Positions 40,577 to 49,315 of a DNA stretch of 64,000 bases are shown here, one piece after another. The notes below the pieces were generated by a model. The model was not told where the DNA came from, searched no databases, and saw only the letters and a list, made by a program, of their open reading frames with translations. The stretch's first letter is position 1. The number at the start of each line of letters is the position of its first letter. The stretch spans positions 1 to 64,000 of the forward strand of contig JBAZED010000004.1 in NCBI GenBank assembly GCA_041654095.1, read 5' to 3'. The DNA is from UBA1424 sp041654095. Its GTDB lineage: Bacteria > Bacillota_I > Bacilli_A > RFN20 > CAG-826. Made by a program: the position numbers and the translations under genes.

Positions 40577-42583
40577 TTATTTGCTCTTTTTGCCGCGATA
40601 TGTCAAAACCATCTCGGCGAAATCGTTGACGCACGTCAGCAATCCGTATTTCTCCTCGGCGATTTTGACCCCGAAGCACTCTTCGACTTCCCCGACGAGT
40701 TGAATGTAGCTCATCGAGTCGCCACCGAGCTCGTTGATCCAGTGTTCGCTATCGCCGACTTTAAAGGTCGGTAAAAGCAAGACTTTGGAGAAGATTTCGC
40801 GGACGGATTTGACGACTGGTTCGACGACGCTGGATTCGAAGCCATCAAACGTCTTGACCTTCTTCTTCTCGTTCATGTCGAGGAAGGTCTCCGGTTTCTG
40901 TTTGAGGAGGTCCTTGACTTGGAAGCGGCGGACTTTTAAATTGTTGGAAATCGGAAGTTTATCTTTGATAACATAGACATCCTGGACTCTTTTTTCGTTG
41001 GAGAGTCCGAGGTTGATCTCCTGGACTCTATCTTTGAGCGATGCGAATTCATCGGTGGATATTTCATTGTCGACTTCGATGATCAGCGTGATGGTCTCAT
41101 CAGTTGCTTTCCCTTTGCGAATTCCGACGACACACGTATTCGAGACGTGGAGAATTGACTTGAAATACGATTCGACTTCATCGGGATAGACATTTTCCCC
41201 GTTGGCGTTGATGATGATGTCTTTGATGCGGCCGCGGATGTAAAAGTTGCCGCTCCCGTCGCGAAAGACGATATCGCCGCTCCGCAAATAGCCTTCTTCG
41301 AGCTCGGGGGCTCTTTCGACGCCGCCGACGATTTCGCGGATGTGCGTGATGTTCGATTTAATTAACAGCTCGCCGAGATTGGCGCCGCTATTCTTCTCGT
41401 CGGTCGGTTCGATTTTGTAGGTGATTCCTTCAAGCGGGCGCCCGATGGAGGCTTTTAGGCGGTTTTCGACTTTCGGCGATAATTCGACGCTCGTGACGCC
41501 GACTTCCGTCATGCCGTAACCGTTGTATAAGGGGTAGCCGATGCCGTTGATGATATTCATCGTCTTTTCGGAGATGTAGCCGCCGCCGGAGATGCAAAAG
41601 CGGATTCGCGAGCCAAAAATGTTCTTCTGAACGGCCGCGAGGACGATTGGAGTAGCTGCCAATCCAGCTTCAAAAGCTGAAATCTTGTGGGTGTTATAGG
41701 CGATCATCTTGTCGACTAGAGCGGCTTTTTTAGGTCCTTCGAGCGCGACTTTGCGAATGATATTTTGGGCTAAGGAATCCCAGAAGAGAGGCACGCAGTA
41801 AATATGCGTAGCACCGAGTTTTTGGGCCGTCGTCAAAACCTCGTTGGGCGCTAAAGACTTGATAAAGAGGATGTTCTTGCCGAAGAAAGTGTACCAGAGG
41901 AAGACGGCGACAAAACCAAAGATGTGGTGGAATGGCACAAGTGCCATGATGTTGATCGGACCCGGATACATGATATCGCGCGTCGTCTCGGGCATACCGT
42001 AAGCGGCGTAGATTTGATGGCAGAGGTTATTGCCGTTAAAAACCATCATTTTTGCTTCGCCGGTCGTGCCGCTCGAGCAGAAGATGACTTCGTTGGCCCA
42101 CATCTCGGCGAACTTGTAGTTGGGTTCTTGCTCTTCGACATCGCTAAACGAAAAGCGCGGAACGCTGTACTCGTTGATTTCGTCGGCGATGATGGCTTTG
42201 GCGTTACCTTGCTTAATTAATAGGTCGGTGTTGTCCTTGGGTAGGCGCGCATCGATGAGGAGGACGCGATAGCCACAACTTAAAATAGCCCAGAACATAT
42301 GAATCCAGTTTGGCGAATTCTTAAGTTTTAAGGCTACGATTTCTTTTTTGGTAATTCCATTGAGAACTTTGTCGAGTTTGGAAGCTAATTTGAAGGTTAT
42401 CGTCCGGTACTGATCATAATTGTATCTGATGATTCGGTTCTTATCGTCAATGTACGAGATAGCTGTGTCATTGCGGTGATTTTCCATCGCCATTAAAAAG
42501 ATATCCTGCATCGTTTTCGACGTCTTGAGGAGGTCGGAAACCGATGAAACATATCGCTTTATCCTATTGTAATCGGAATACAT
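40577..42583 (-). CDS. AMP-binding acyl-activating enzyme fused to an acyl carrier domain
   Basis: A 668-residue adenylate-forming enzyme. The AMP-binding loop CSSGTTGEAKMMV is at ~173, followed by YNGYGMTEVG, YLRSGDIVFRDGSG and GRIKDIIINANGENVYPDEVE (usually K in NGKNV). The last ~75 residues form a carrier domain with the phosphopantetheine-attachment motif GGDSMSYIQLV. It therefore probably activates a carboxylic acid and loads it onto its own carrier arm. Fatty acid activation or a cell-envelope acylation is plausible; the substrate is not readable. AAAGGAG precedes the ATG. Confidence 0.88.
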   Translation of the reverse strand: MYSDYNRIKRYVSSVSDLLKTSKTMQDIFLMAMENHRNDTAISYIDDKNRIIRYNYDQYRTITFKLASKLDKVLNGITKKEIVALKLKNSPNWIHMFWAILSCGYRVLLIDARLPKDNTDLLIKQGNAKAIIADEINEYSVPRFSFSDVEEQEPNYKFAEMWANEVIFCSSGTTGEAKMMVFNGNNLCHQIYAAYGMPETTRDIMYPGPINIMALVPFHHIFGFVAVFLWYTFFGKNILFIKSLAPNEVLTTAQKLGATHIYCVPLFWDSLAQNIIRKVALEGPKKAALVDKMIAYNTHKISAFEAGLAATPIVLAAVQKNIFGSRIRFCISGGGYISEKTMNIINGIGYPLYNGYGMTEVGVTSVELSPKVENRLKASIGRPLEGITYKIEPTDEKNSGANLGELLIKSNITHIREIVGGVERAPELEEGYLRSGDIVFRDGSGNFYIRGRIKDIIINANGENVYPDEVESYFKSILHVSNTCVVGIRKGKATDETITLIIEVDNEISTDEFASLKDRVQEINLGLSNEKRVQDVYVIKDKLPISNNLKVRRFQVKDLLKQKPETFLDMNEKKKVKTFDGFESSVVEPVVKSVREIFSKVLLLPTFKVGDSEHWINELGGDSMSYIQLVGEVEECFGVKIAEEKYGLLTCVNDFAEMVLTYRGKKSK

Positions 42584-42644
42584 TGGTTATGCTCCTTTCG
42601 CATACAACATAATTCATTCTATGGTATTTAAAAATTAAAGTATA

Positions 42645-43145
42645 CTACTTTATTATTTTGACCCCGGCCGGGACGTCGGCGCGGACGACGGCATTGACGC
42701 CGATTTTGGCGTTGTCGCCAACCGTTATATTACCTAATACTTTCGCGCCCGCACCGATGATGACGTTGTTGCCGATTGTCGGATGGCGCTTGACTTTCTT
42801 TGTCGAGACGCCGCCGAGCGTGACTTGGTGATAGAGCGTTACATTGTCGCCGATTATCGAAGTCTCGCCGATGACGACACCCGAGCCGTGATCGATGAAG
42901 AGGTTGCGTCCGATTTGGGCGCCGGGATGAATCTCGATGCCGGTACGGCACTTGGCCATGCACATGATCCACTCGCCGATGAACTTCCATTTCAGCTTCG
43001 CCCAAAACCAGTGGGCGAGGCGGTAGTAGCGGAGGGCGATGACGGAAGGGTAGAGGAAAAAGATTTGGAAATTATTGCGCGCCGCCGGATCGCGACGCTT
43101 GATCGAAGCATAATAGCTTTCGGGTTTTTCTCGCTCAGTCTTCAT
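42645..43145 (-). CDS. cysE: Serine O-acetyltransferase
   Basis: Makes O-acetylserine, the substrate of the cysteine synthase encoded just upstream. The 166-residue protein has a short helical N-terminus (DPAARNNFQIFFLYPSVIALRYYRLAHW) and a left-handed beta-helix of hexapeptide repeats. Catalytic segments IDHGSGVVIGET and the loop LGGVSTKKVKRHPTIG are present. It lacks the long N-terminal domain of enteric CysE, like other Bacillota forms. ATG 43145 overlaps the end of cysK by 11 bases; an in-frame start at 43178 is deeper inside cysK. Confidence 0.93.
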   Translation of the reverse strand: MKTEREKPESYYASIKRRDPAARNNFQIFFLYPSVIALRYYRLAHWFWAKLKWKFIGEWIMCMAKCRTGIEIHPGAQIGRNLFIDHGSGVVIGETSIIGDNVTLYHQVTLGGVSTKKVKRHPTIGNNVIIGAGAKVLGNITVGDNAKIGVNAVVRADVPAGVKIIK

Positions 43146-44028
43146 AGGCACCTGTCGATATGTATTTCGCGCCCCCATCGGGAGCCACCGTCAGTATAAC
43201 GGCGTTATTGACTTCTTGAGCGACCCTTTCGGCGGCTAGAATAGCTGCCGCGCTCGAGATGCCGAGGAAGAGCCCTTGGCGAGCCAGTTCTTTGGCTTTG
43301 CGCACGGCCTCTAGGCTGGCGATGGCGATGATGCGGTCAATTTGCTTGGTCTCGAGAAGCGGGGGGATGAATCCCGCGCCGATCCCTTGAATTTTGTGCG
43401 GCCCCTTCGGAAAGCCTTGGAGAATCTTCGATTCCTCCGGTTCGACGGCGATGATTTTAAGGTTAGGGTATTGTTTGCGAATGATGCGTGCAAGCCCGGT
43501 CAAGGTCCCTCCCGTGCCGACGCCGAGGACGAGATAATCGAGCTTCGGAAAGTCTTTCAGGATTTCGTTGGCCGTCGTCCGCATATGCGCTTCGGGATTG
43601 GCTTGATTGAGGAACTGATCGATGTAGAGATAGCCTTGGGCTTCGAGCTCTCGAGCTTTGGCAATCGCGCCCGACATGCCGAGCGGGGCCGGGGTCAAAA
43701 TGATCTTTGTGCCATAGGCACGAAATAAGTCGACGCGCTCTTTTGACATGTTCTCGGGCATGACGGCGGTGAAGGGGATGCCTTTGCTGGCCAAGACGAG
43801 AGATAGGCCGATGCCGGTATTTCCGGACGTGGCTTCGACGACGCGGCCGTTCGCATTCAACATTTTTCTTTCGATCAAATCGTCGACCATCCTTAAGGCG
43901 ATGCGATCCTTGACGGATCCGCCCGGATTGAACATCTCCAATTTGACATATAATTGGTTACCGTTAATCGAAGGCAATTTTAAATGGGGGGTGTTGCCGA
44001 TTAATTCGGTGATATGATTGTAAATCAT
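43135..44028 (-). CDS. cysK: Cysteine synthase (O-acetylserine sulfhydrylase)
   Basis: PLP enzyme that makes cysteine from O-acetylserine and sulfide. PLP-binding Lys lies in PGGSVKDRIAL (~40). The substrate loop is EATSGNTGIGL, the phosphate cradle GVGTGGTLTG, and GISSAAAI lies near residue 260. Length 297 aa is a little short at the C terminus but complete in motifs. AAGGGAG precedes the ATG. cysK-cysE form a two-gene operon divergent from fmt, sharing an AT-rich 77-base promoter region with TATAAT on either strand. Confidence 0.95.
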   Translation of the reverse strand: MIYNHITELIGNTPHLKLPSINGNQLYVKLEMFNPGGSVKDRIALRMVDDLIERKMLNANGRVVEATSGNTGIGLSLVLASKGIPFTAVMPENMSKERVDLFRAYGTKIILTPAPLGMSGAIAKARELEAQGYLYIDQFLNQANPEAHMRTTANEILKDFPKLDYLVLGVGTGGTLTGLARIIRKQYPNLKIIAVEPEESKILQGFPKGPHKIQGIGAGFIPPLLETKQIDRIIAIASLEAVRKAKELARQGLFLGISSAAAILAAERVAQEVNNAVILTVAPDGGAKYISTGAYED

Positions 44029-44105
44029 TGTTATGGTCTCCCTTGTTGTTATAATATTATATTATTCAATGGAACAAGACAAACGAAACGATATGAGGTG
44101 CTCGC

Positions 44106-45041
44106 ATGAATAAAAAGGATTATCGACTCGTGTTCATGGGAACACCGGACATCGCCGCCATCGTCTTTCAAAGGCTGATCGACGACGGTTATCATTTCGT
44201 CGGTTTAATCGCGCAGAGCGACTCGCCGTTCGGCCGCCGCGGACTCCTCAGCAAGGTTCCGACCAAAATCGTCGCCGAAACATATGGCATCCCCGTTTTC
44301 CAACCCGAAAAAATCCGCCTCGATTACGAATTTGTTAAAACGATGAAACCGGATTTAATCGTCACCTTTGCCTATGGGCAGATAATTCCGCAAGGGTTGC
44401 TCGACATCCCGCGTTACGGCTGTCTAAATCTCCACGGTTCCTTGCTTCCGAAGTATCGTGGCGCGGCCCCGATTCAAAGGGCGATTATGAACGGTGAAAA
44501 AGAGACGGGTATCACCTTGATGGAAATGATCGACAAGATGGACGCCGGCAAGATGTTTGCAAAAACATCAATGGCCATCGAAAACGAAGATAATTACTCG
44601 ACTCTGTCGCGTAAATTGGCGGATTTGGCCTCGAAGTTAATCATTGAGCAATTGCCTTTATACTTAAGTGGTCAGCTCCCCGGTGAATCACAAGATGAAA
44701 GCCTGGTGACTTTCGCCAACAAAATCAAGCCCGAAGACGAGAAGATGACCATTGATTTGCCGGTTGTGCAAATGGTCGATTATATTCGAGCCTTAAGCGA
44801 AGCTCCCGGTGCGTATTTGCTTTTAAATAATCTCAAGCTTAAAATCTACAAAGCGTCATTTTACTCACGCGCCGTCGAAGGAAAACTCGGGGAGATCGTC
44901 GCGACCAAAGGCGGCGTCATCGTCCAGCTGAGCGACGGTCAAATCGCCCTGCTCGATCTGCAGCTCGAAGGTCGCAAACGACTGAGCTACAAAGATTTTG
45001 TTAACGGTCAAAAAAACCTAGTTGGGTCCATCCTTTCTTAA
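44106..45041 (+). CDS. fmt: Methionyl-tRNA formyltransferase
   Basis: Formylates Met-tRNA(fMet) for initiation. The catalytic block HGSLLPKYRGAAPIQ (with Asn-Leu before it) lies near residue 110. GETGIT-type EKETGITLMEMIDKMDAGKM follows, and a C-terminal OB-like tRNA-binding domain spans ~210-311. The N-terminal LVFMGTPDIAAIVF fits. The polypeptide deformylase gene (def) often beside fmt is not here. GAGGTG precedes the ATG. The helicase gene begins 1 base after its stop. Confidence 0.95.
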   Translation: MNKKDYRLVFMGTPDIAAIVFQRLIDDGYHFVGLIAQSDSPFGRRGLLSKVPTKIVAETYGIPVFQPEKIRLDYEFVKTMKPDLIVTFAYGQIIPQGLLDIPRYGCLNLHGSLLPKYRGAAPIQRAIMNGEKETGITLMEMIDKMDAGKMFAKTSMAIENEDNYSTLSRKLADLASKLIIEQLPLYLSGQLPGESQDESLVTFANKIKPEDEKMTIDLPVVQMVDYIRALSEAPGAYLLLNNLKLKIYKASFYSRAVEGKLGEIVATKGGVIVQLSDGQIALLDLQLEGRKRLSYKDFVNGQKNLVGSILS

Positions 45042-45042
45042 C

Positions 45043-47382
45043 ATGGATACCCGCCTCAAATTATCAGTCCACCAACTAGTGGATTTCGTGCTGCGAACCG
45101 GCGACATCGACAATCGCATTTTCAATCGCAGTTCGATGAATGAAGGGACGCGGATCCACGCTTTTTATCAGAGCAAACAAGGCAGCAATTATCTCTCCGA
45201 ATACCTGCTTGGCGGAACGTATGAAGTCGATGGTTTTACCGTCTTTCTCGAGGGGCGCGCTGACGGAATCATCATCAATGATGATTTGGCGATTATTGAC
45301 GAGATCAAATCGACGGTCGTCGAGCTCGATGATTTCCATCGCGAGCAAGAAGCCTGGCACGTCGGTCAGGCCAAGTGCTACGCCTTGATGTACGCAAATG
45401 AAAAAAACCTCGACAAAATCGGTGTCCGCCTCACTTATATCCATCAGACCAAAGATGACAAAATGGTCAAGAATTACGTCTTTTCCCGAAGCGAACTCGC
45501 AGCCGATATCCGCGCGTATATCCAGTCGTATTTAGAATTTTATACGATTGTACTAAGACGTTTGAACAAGCGCAATGAGACGGCGGGGGCGCTCGATTTC
45601 CCCTTTCTGAACTTCCGCAAGGGCCAGCGCGAACTCGCAAAGTACGCCTATGGCATCGCCAAGAATGGCGGTACGCTCTTCGTCGAAGCTCCGACAGGCA
45701 TCGGCAAGACGATTTCGACGCTCTACCCCTTCGTCCGTTCCTTCAGCGATGGCGTCAACGAAAAAATCTTTTATCTGACGGCCAAGAATTCAGGCAAAGA
45801 AGCCGCCCTTCAAGCGGTTGAATTAATGAAGGAAAAGGGCGTCAAGCTAAGCGAAGTCATCGTCACTGCGAAAGATAAGATTTGCTTTTGCCCAGGTAAA
45901 GCCTGCAATCCGGACGAATGCCCGTTTGCCAAGGATTACTATACGAAAATACGCGATGTTCTCGCCAAATCGCTAGCGCGCTATGACGCTTTCGATGTCG
46001 GCCGGGTCTCGCGCATCGCCTCCGCGCATCACATATGCCCATTTGAACTGCAGCTCGACCTCTCCCTCTACGTCGACGTCATCATCTGCGATTACAACTA
46101 CCTCTTCGATCCCCTCGTCTATTTCCGACGCTATTTCGATAACGACGCTTCGCGCATGCTCGTCTTAGTCGATGAAGCCCACAATTTAGTCGACCGAGGT
46201 CGCGACATGTATAGCGCCTCGCTCGATTCGGTAGCCTTTGAAAGAGCCCGAAAAGCCGTGCGGCGCCTCGAGCACAAGAAAATCAAAAACGCCAACAACC
46301 GCATCGCCAAACTCTTCAAAATTTTGAAGGAATCAAGCGCCGTCGGCGAGACGGTCATCGCCGCTTTTGATCCGAAGACAATCCGCGCTCTCGAGGCTTA
46401 TTTGCTAGCTGCTCAAGACATCAATCGCAATCATCACAGCTATGTAAACGAAGACTTCCGCCAGTTCTTTCTCGATGTGAACCGCTTTCTTAAGATTTAT
46501 GAATTCGCCGATGATAGCTTTACGCTCTATGTGACTAAAACACCCGATGAAATCGTCAAAATCAGCATCTATTGCCTCGATCCGAGCAACCATCTAAGGC
46601 GGAGTTTAAGCCAAGTCAAAGGGCGGATTTTGTTCTCGGCCACCCTTTCGCCATACGAATACTATGTCGATGTGACCGGCGGGCGAGACGACGATCCGGT
46701 CTTGTTGCTCCCTTCGCCGTTCGACGCCAACAATCTCTTGCTGATGATCGCCCCGACCGTCTCCGTCAAATACAAGAATCGGGCCGATACTTATCGCTTG
46801 GTCGCCGAGTACATCGAATCGTTTGTCGCCCATAAAATCGGCAATTACCTGATTTATGCGCCGAGCCACGCTTACTTAAATGAACTCGTCAAGGTCCTAT
46901 CACTTCCGGAGGACGCTGATGTCTTCATTCAAAACCGGGAGATGACCGATATTGAAAAAGAGAAATTCTTGGATCGCTTTACATTGAACCCGACCAAGAC
47001 GACGATTGGCATTGTGGTGGTCGGAGGCGTCTTCGGCGAGGGCATTGATTTAATCGATGATCGCTTGATTGGCGTCGCCGTCATCGGCGTCGGCCTCCCC
47101 CAGATCTGCTTTGAGCGCGATTTGATTCGCGACTACTTCGATAAGCGCGGTCAAAAAGGATATGAATACGCTTATGTCAATCCGGGGATGAACCGCGTCA
47201 TGCAGGCAGTCGGCCGCGTCATCCGCAGCGAAAAAGACCGGGGCATGGCTCTCTTGATCGATGATCGTTTTCTTAATAATCGCTATCGCGATCTCTTCAA
47301 GCATGAGTGGTCGCACTACGATGTCGTGATCACCTTGGAAGATATGGCGGCCAGCATCCGATCTTTTTGGAAAAAAGCATGA
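45043..47382 (+). CDS. PD-(D/E)XK nuclease-like domain fused to XPD/DinG-type DNA helicase
   Basis: A 779-residue DNA repair-type enzyme. Residues ~1-190 look like a RecB/Cas4-like PD-(D/E)XK nuclease (VFLEGRADGII, then IIDEIKSTVVEL, then QAKCYALMYA). The helicase has Walker A APTGIGKTIST (~222) and LTAKNSGKEA. Four cysteines in CFCPGKACNPDECPF resemble the Fe-S cluster site. LVDEAHNLVDRG (DEAH box), SATLSPY and QAVGRVIRSEKDRG complete it. It resembles the DinG/XPD superfamily. ATG 45043 is chosen; an in-frame GTG/ATG-type start 21 bases upstream would overlap fmt. Confidence 0.88.
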   Translation: MDTRLKLSVHQLVDFVLRTGDIDNRIFNRSSMNEGTRIHAFYQSKQGSNYLSEYLLGGTYEVDGFTVFLEGRADGIIINDDLAIIDEIKSTVVELDDFHREQEAWHVGQAKCYALMYANEKNLDKIGVRLTYIHQTKDDKMVKNYVFSRSELAADIRAYIQSYLEFYTIVLRRLNKRNETAGALDFPFLNFRKGQRELAKYAYGIAKNGGTLFVEAPTGIGKTISTLYPFVRSFSDGVNEKIFYLTAKNSGKEAALQAVELMKEKGVKLSEVIVTAKDKICFCPGKACNPDECPFAKDYYTKIRDVLAKSLARYDAFDVGRVSRIASAHHICPFELQLDLSLYVDVIICDYNYLFDPLVYFRRYFDNDASRMLVLVDEAHNLVDRGRDMYSASLDSVAFERARKAVRRLEHKKIKNANNRIAKLFKILKESSAVGETVIAAFDPKTIRALEAYLLAAQDINRNHHSYVNEDFRQFFLDVNRFLKIYEFADDSFTLYVTKTPDEIVKISIYCLDPSNHLRRSLSQVKGRILFSATLSPYEYYVDVTGGRDDDPVLLLPSPFDANNLLLMIAPTVSVKYKNRADTYRLVAEYIESFVAHKIGNYLIYAPSHAYLNELVKVLSLPEDADVFIQNREMTDIEKEKFLDRFTLNPTKTTIGIVVVGGVFGEGIDLIDDRLIGVAVIGVGLPQICFERDLIRDYFDKRGQKGYEYAYVNPGMNRVMQAVGRVIRSEKDRGMALLIDDRFLNNRYRDLFKHEWSHYDVVITLEDMAASIRSFWKKA

Positions 47383-47406
47383 AGTTTATAAACTTCTTGC
47401 TATAAT
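47381..47406 (+). promoter_or_regulatory. Palindrome and extended -10 promoter before lepA
   Basis: GAAGTTTA-TAAACTTC (47381-47396) is a perfect 16-base palindrome overlapping the helicase stop codon and the -35 region. TGC-TATAAT (47398-47406) follows as an extended -10. The palindrome could be an operator or a weak terminator. Confidence 0.45.
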
Positions 47407-47423
47407 AAACCGGAAGAGGAAAT

Positions 47424-49232
47424 ATGCCATACGATCAGAGCCACATTCGCAACTTCTCCATCATCGCCCACATCGACCACGGGAAATCAACTCTCGCCAA
47501 TCGCATTTTGGAATTGACGAACACCGTCGAGAAGCGGCTGATGAAAGAGCAGTTGCTCGATAATATGGATCTCGAGCGTGAGCGAGGCATCACCATCAAG
47601 CTCAACGCGATTTCAATCAAATACCAAGCCGATGACGGCATAACCTATGATTTCAACTTGATCGACACTCCCGGGCACGTCGACTTCACCTATGAGGTGT
47701 CGCGCTCTTTAGCGGCCTGTGAAGGCTGCCTCCTCGTCGTCGATGCGACACAAGGCGTCGAGGCCCAAACACTAGCGAATGTCTACCTGGCGGTGGACAA
47801 CGATCTGACGATTATTCCGGTCGTCAACAAAATCGATTTGCCAAGCGCGAGACCCGAGGTGGCTCTTGATGAAATCAAGAATCGAATTGGAATCCCGACC
47901 GAAGACGCTCTGAAAATCTCGGCCAAAACCGGTTTAGGGGTCAGAGGTGTTTTGGAGTCAATCGTCAAGCACATCCCGGCGCCGCGCGGGGACAATAACG
48001 CGCCTCTGCAAGCCTTAATTTTCGATTCGTATTACGACTCTTATCGCGGTGTTATCGCTTTAGTCCGCGTCAAAAACGGCCAGGTCAAAGTCGGCGACCG
48101 CATCCGCTTGATGGCCATCGACAAAGAATACCTCGTGACCGAACTGGGCATCCACGCCCCTCACGAAGTGAAGCAGGATAGTTTAAGAACCGGCCAAGTC
48201 GGTTACATCGCGGCGCAGATCAAGGACATCAAAGATATCTTCCCCGGTGATACCGTGACTTTAGTCAACAATCCGGCTGAGGAGGCCTTGCCCGGCTACC
48301 GGCGCATGAACCCGATGGTCTATTGCGGCTTGTATCCGGTCGATAACAAGATGTATCCCGAACTAAAAGATGCCCTTGAAAAATTAGCTCTGAACGATTC
48401 ATCGTTAGTCTTTGAGCCCGAGACCTCGCAAGCCCTTGGTTTCGGCTTTCGCTGCGGCTTTTTGGGACTCTTGCACATGGACATTATTCAGGAGCGGCTC
48501 GAAAGAGAATACAATCTCAATCTGATTTTGACGGCTCCGAGCGTCGTCTACCGCATCAATATGACCGACGGCACGACCATCAGCCTAGACAACCCTTCAA
48601 AACTGCCCGACCCGACGCTGATCGAATCAATTGAAGAACCATATGTCAAAGCCGCGATCATGACGCCGAAGGAATACATCGGCCCGATCATGGAACTCTG
48701 CCAGGAGAAGCGCGGCATCTATGTCAATCTCGAGTATTTCGACGACACCAGAATGATTCTAAACTACGAATTGCCATTACTGGAAATTATTTATAATTTC
48801 TTTGATAAATTGAAAAGCTTCACGAAGGGATATGCCTCTTTCGACTATGTCCTCGGCGATTACAAAGCTTCTAAACTCGTCAAGATGGATATTTTGTTAA
48901 ACGGCAACGTCATCGACGCCCTTTCGAGCATCGTCCATCGCGCCTCCGCCTACGGTCGCGGCAACGCGATTGTCTCCAAGCTCCGCGGCATCATTCCGCG
49001 CCAGCAATTCGAAATTCCGATTCAGGCGGCGATCAACGGCAAAGTCATCGCCCGCGCCGACGTCAAAGCCGTCCGCAAAGACGTCCTAGCCAAGTGCTAT
49101 GGCGGTGATATCAGCCGCAAAAGAAAGCTGCTCGACAAGCAAAAAGAAGGCAAGAAACGGATGAAGACAATCGGCAACGTCGAGGTTCCTCAACAAGCTT
49201 TCATGACGATACTATCTATAGATGACGAATGA
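47424..49232 (+). CDS. lepA: Elongation factor 4 (LepA)
   Basis: Ribosomal GTPase thought to act in 30S biogenesis and back-translocation. The 602 residues show the G domain (AHIDHGKS, DTPGHVDF, NKIDLPSA), domains II-III and V of EF-G type, and the LepA-specific C-terminal domain. The last contains KSFTKGYASFDYVLGDYKASKLVKMDI and KCYGGDISRKRKLLDKQKEGKKRMK. Length and order are canonical. GAGGA precedes the ATG. In many Bacillota lepA is followed by hemW; here two extra genes intervene. Confidence 0.97.
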   Translation: MPYDQSHIRNFSIIAHIDHGKSTLANRILELTNTVEKRLMKEQLLDNMDLERERGITIKLNAISIKYQADDGITYDFNLIDTPGHVDFTYEVSRSLAACEGCLLVVDATQGVEAQTLANVYLAVDNDLTIIPVVNKIDLPSARPEVALDEIKNRIGIPTEDALKISAKTGLGVRGVLESIVKHIPAPRGDNNAPLQALIFDSYYDSYRGVIALVRVKNGQVKVGDRIRLMAIDKEYLVTELGIHAPHEVKQDSLRTGQVGYIAAQIKDIKDIFPGDTVTLVNNPAEEALPGYRRMNPMVYCGLYPVDNKMYPELKDALEKLALNDSSLVFEPETSQALGFGFRCGFLGLLHMDIIQERLEREYNLNLILTAPSVVYRINMTDGTTISLDNPSKLPDPTLIESIEEPYVKAAIMTPKEYIGPIMELCQEKRGIYVNLEYFDDTRMILNYELPLLEIIYNFFDKLKSFTKGYASFDYVLGDYKASKLVKMDILLNGNVIDALSSIVHRASAYGRGNAIVSKLRGIIPRQQFEIPIQAAINGKVIARADVKAVRKDVLAKCYGGDISRKRKLLDKQKEGKKRMKTIGNVEVPQQAFMTILSIDDE

Positions 49233-49268
49233 ATTAGCATAAGTTTAGTACTTTTTTAGTTTAAATTA

Positions 49269-49297
49269 TTGAAATATTGGGAAAGGCTCGATAAGAT
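49269..49297 (+). promoter_or_regulatory. Promoter of the Fic-like gene
   Basis: TTGAAA (49269-49274), 17-base spacer, TAAGAT (49292-49297), 19 bases before the ATG. Confidence 0.5.
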
Positions 49298-49315
49298 TAT
49301 AGCGAGGACATTATT

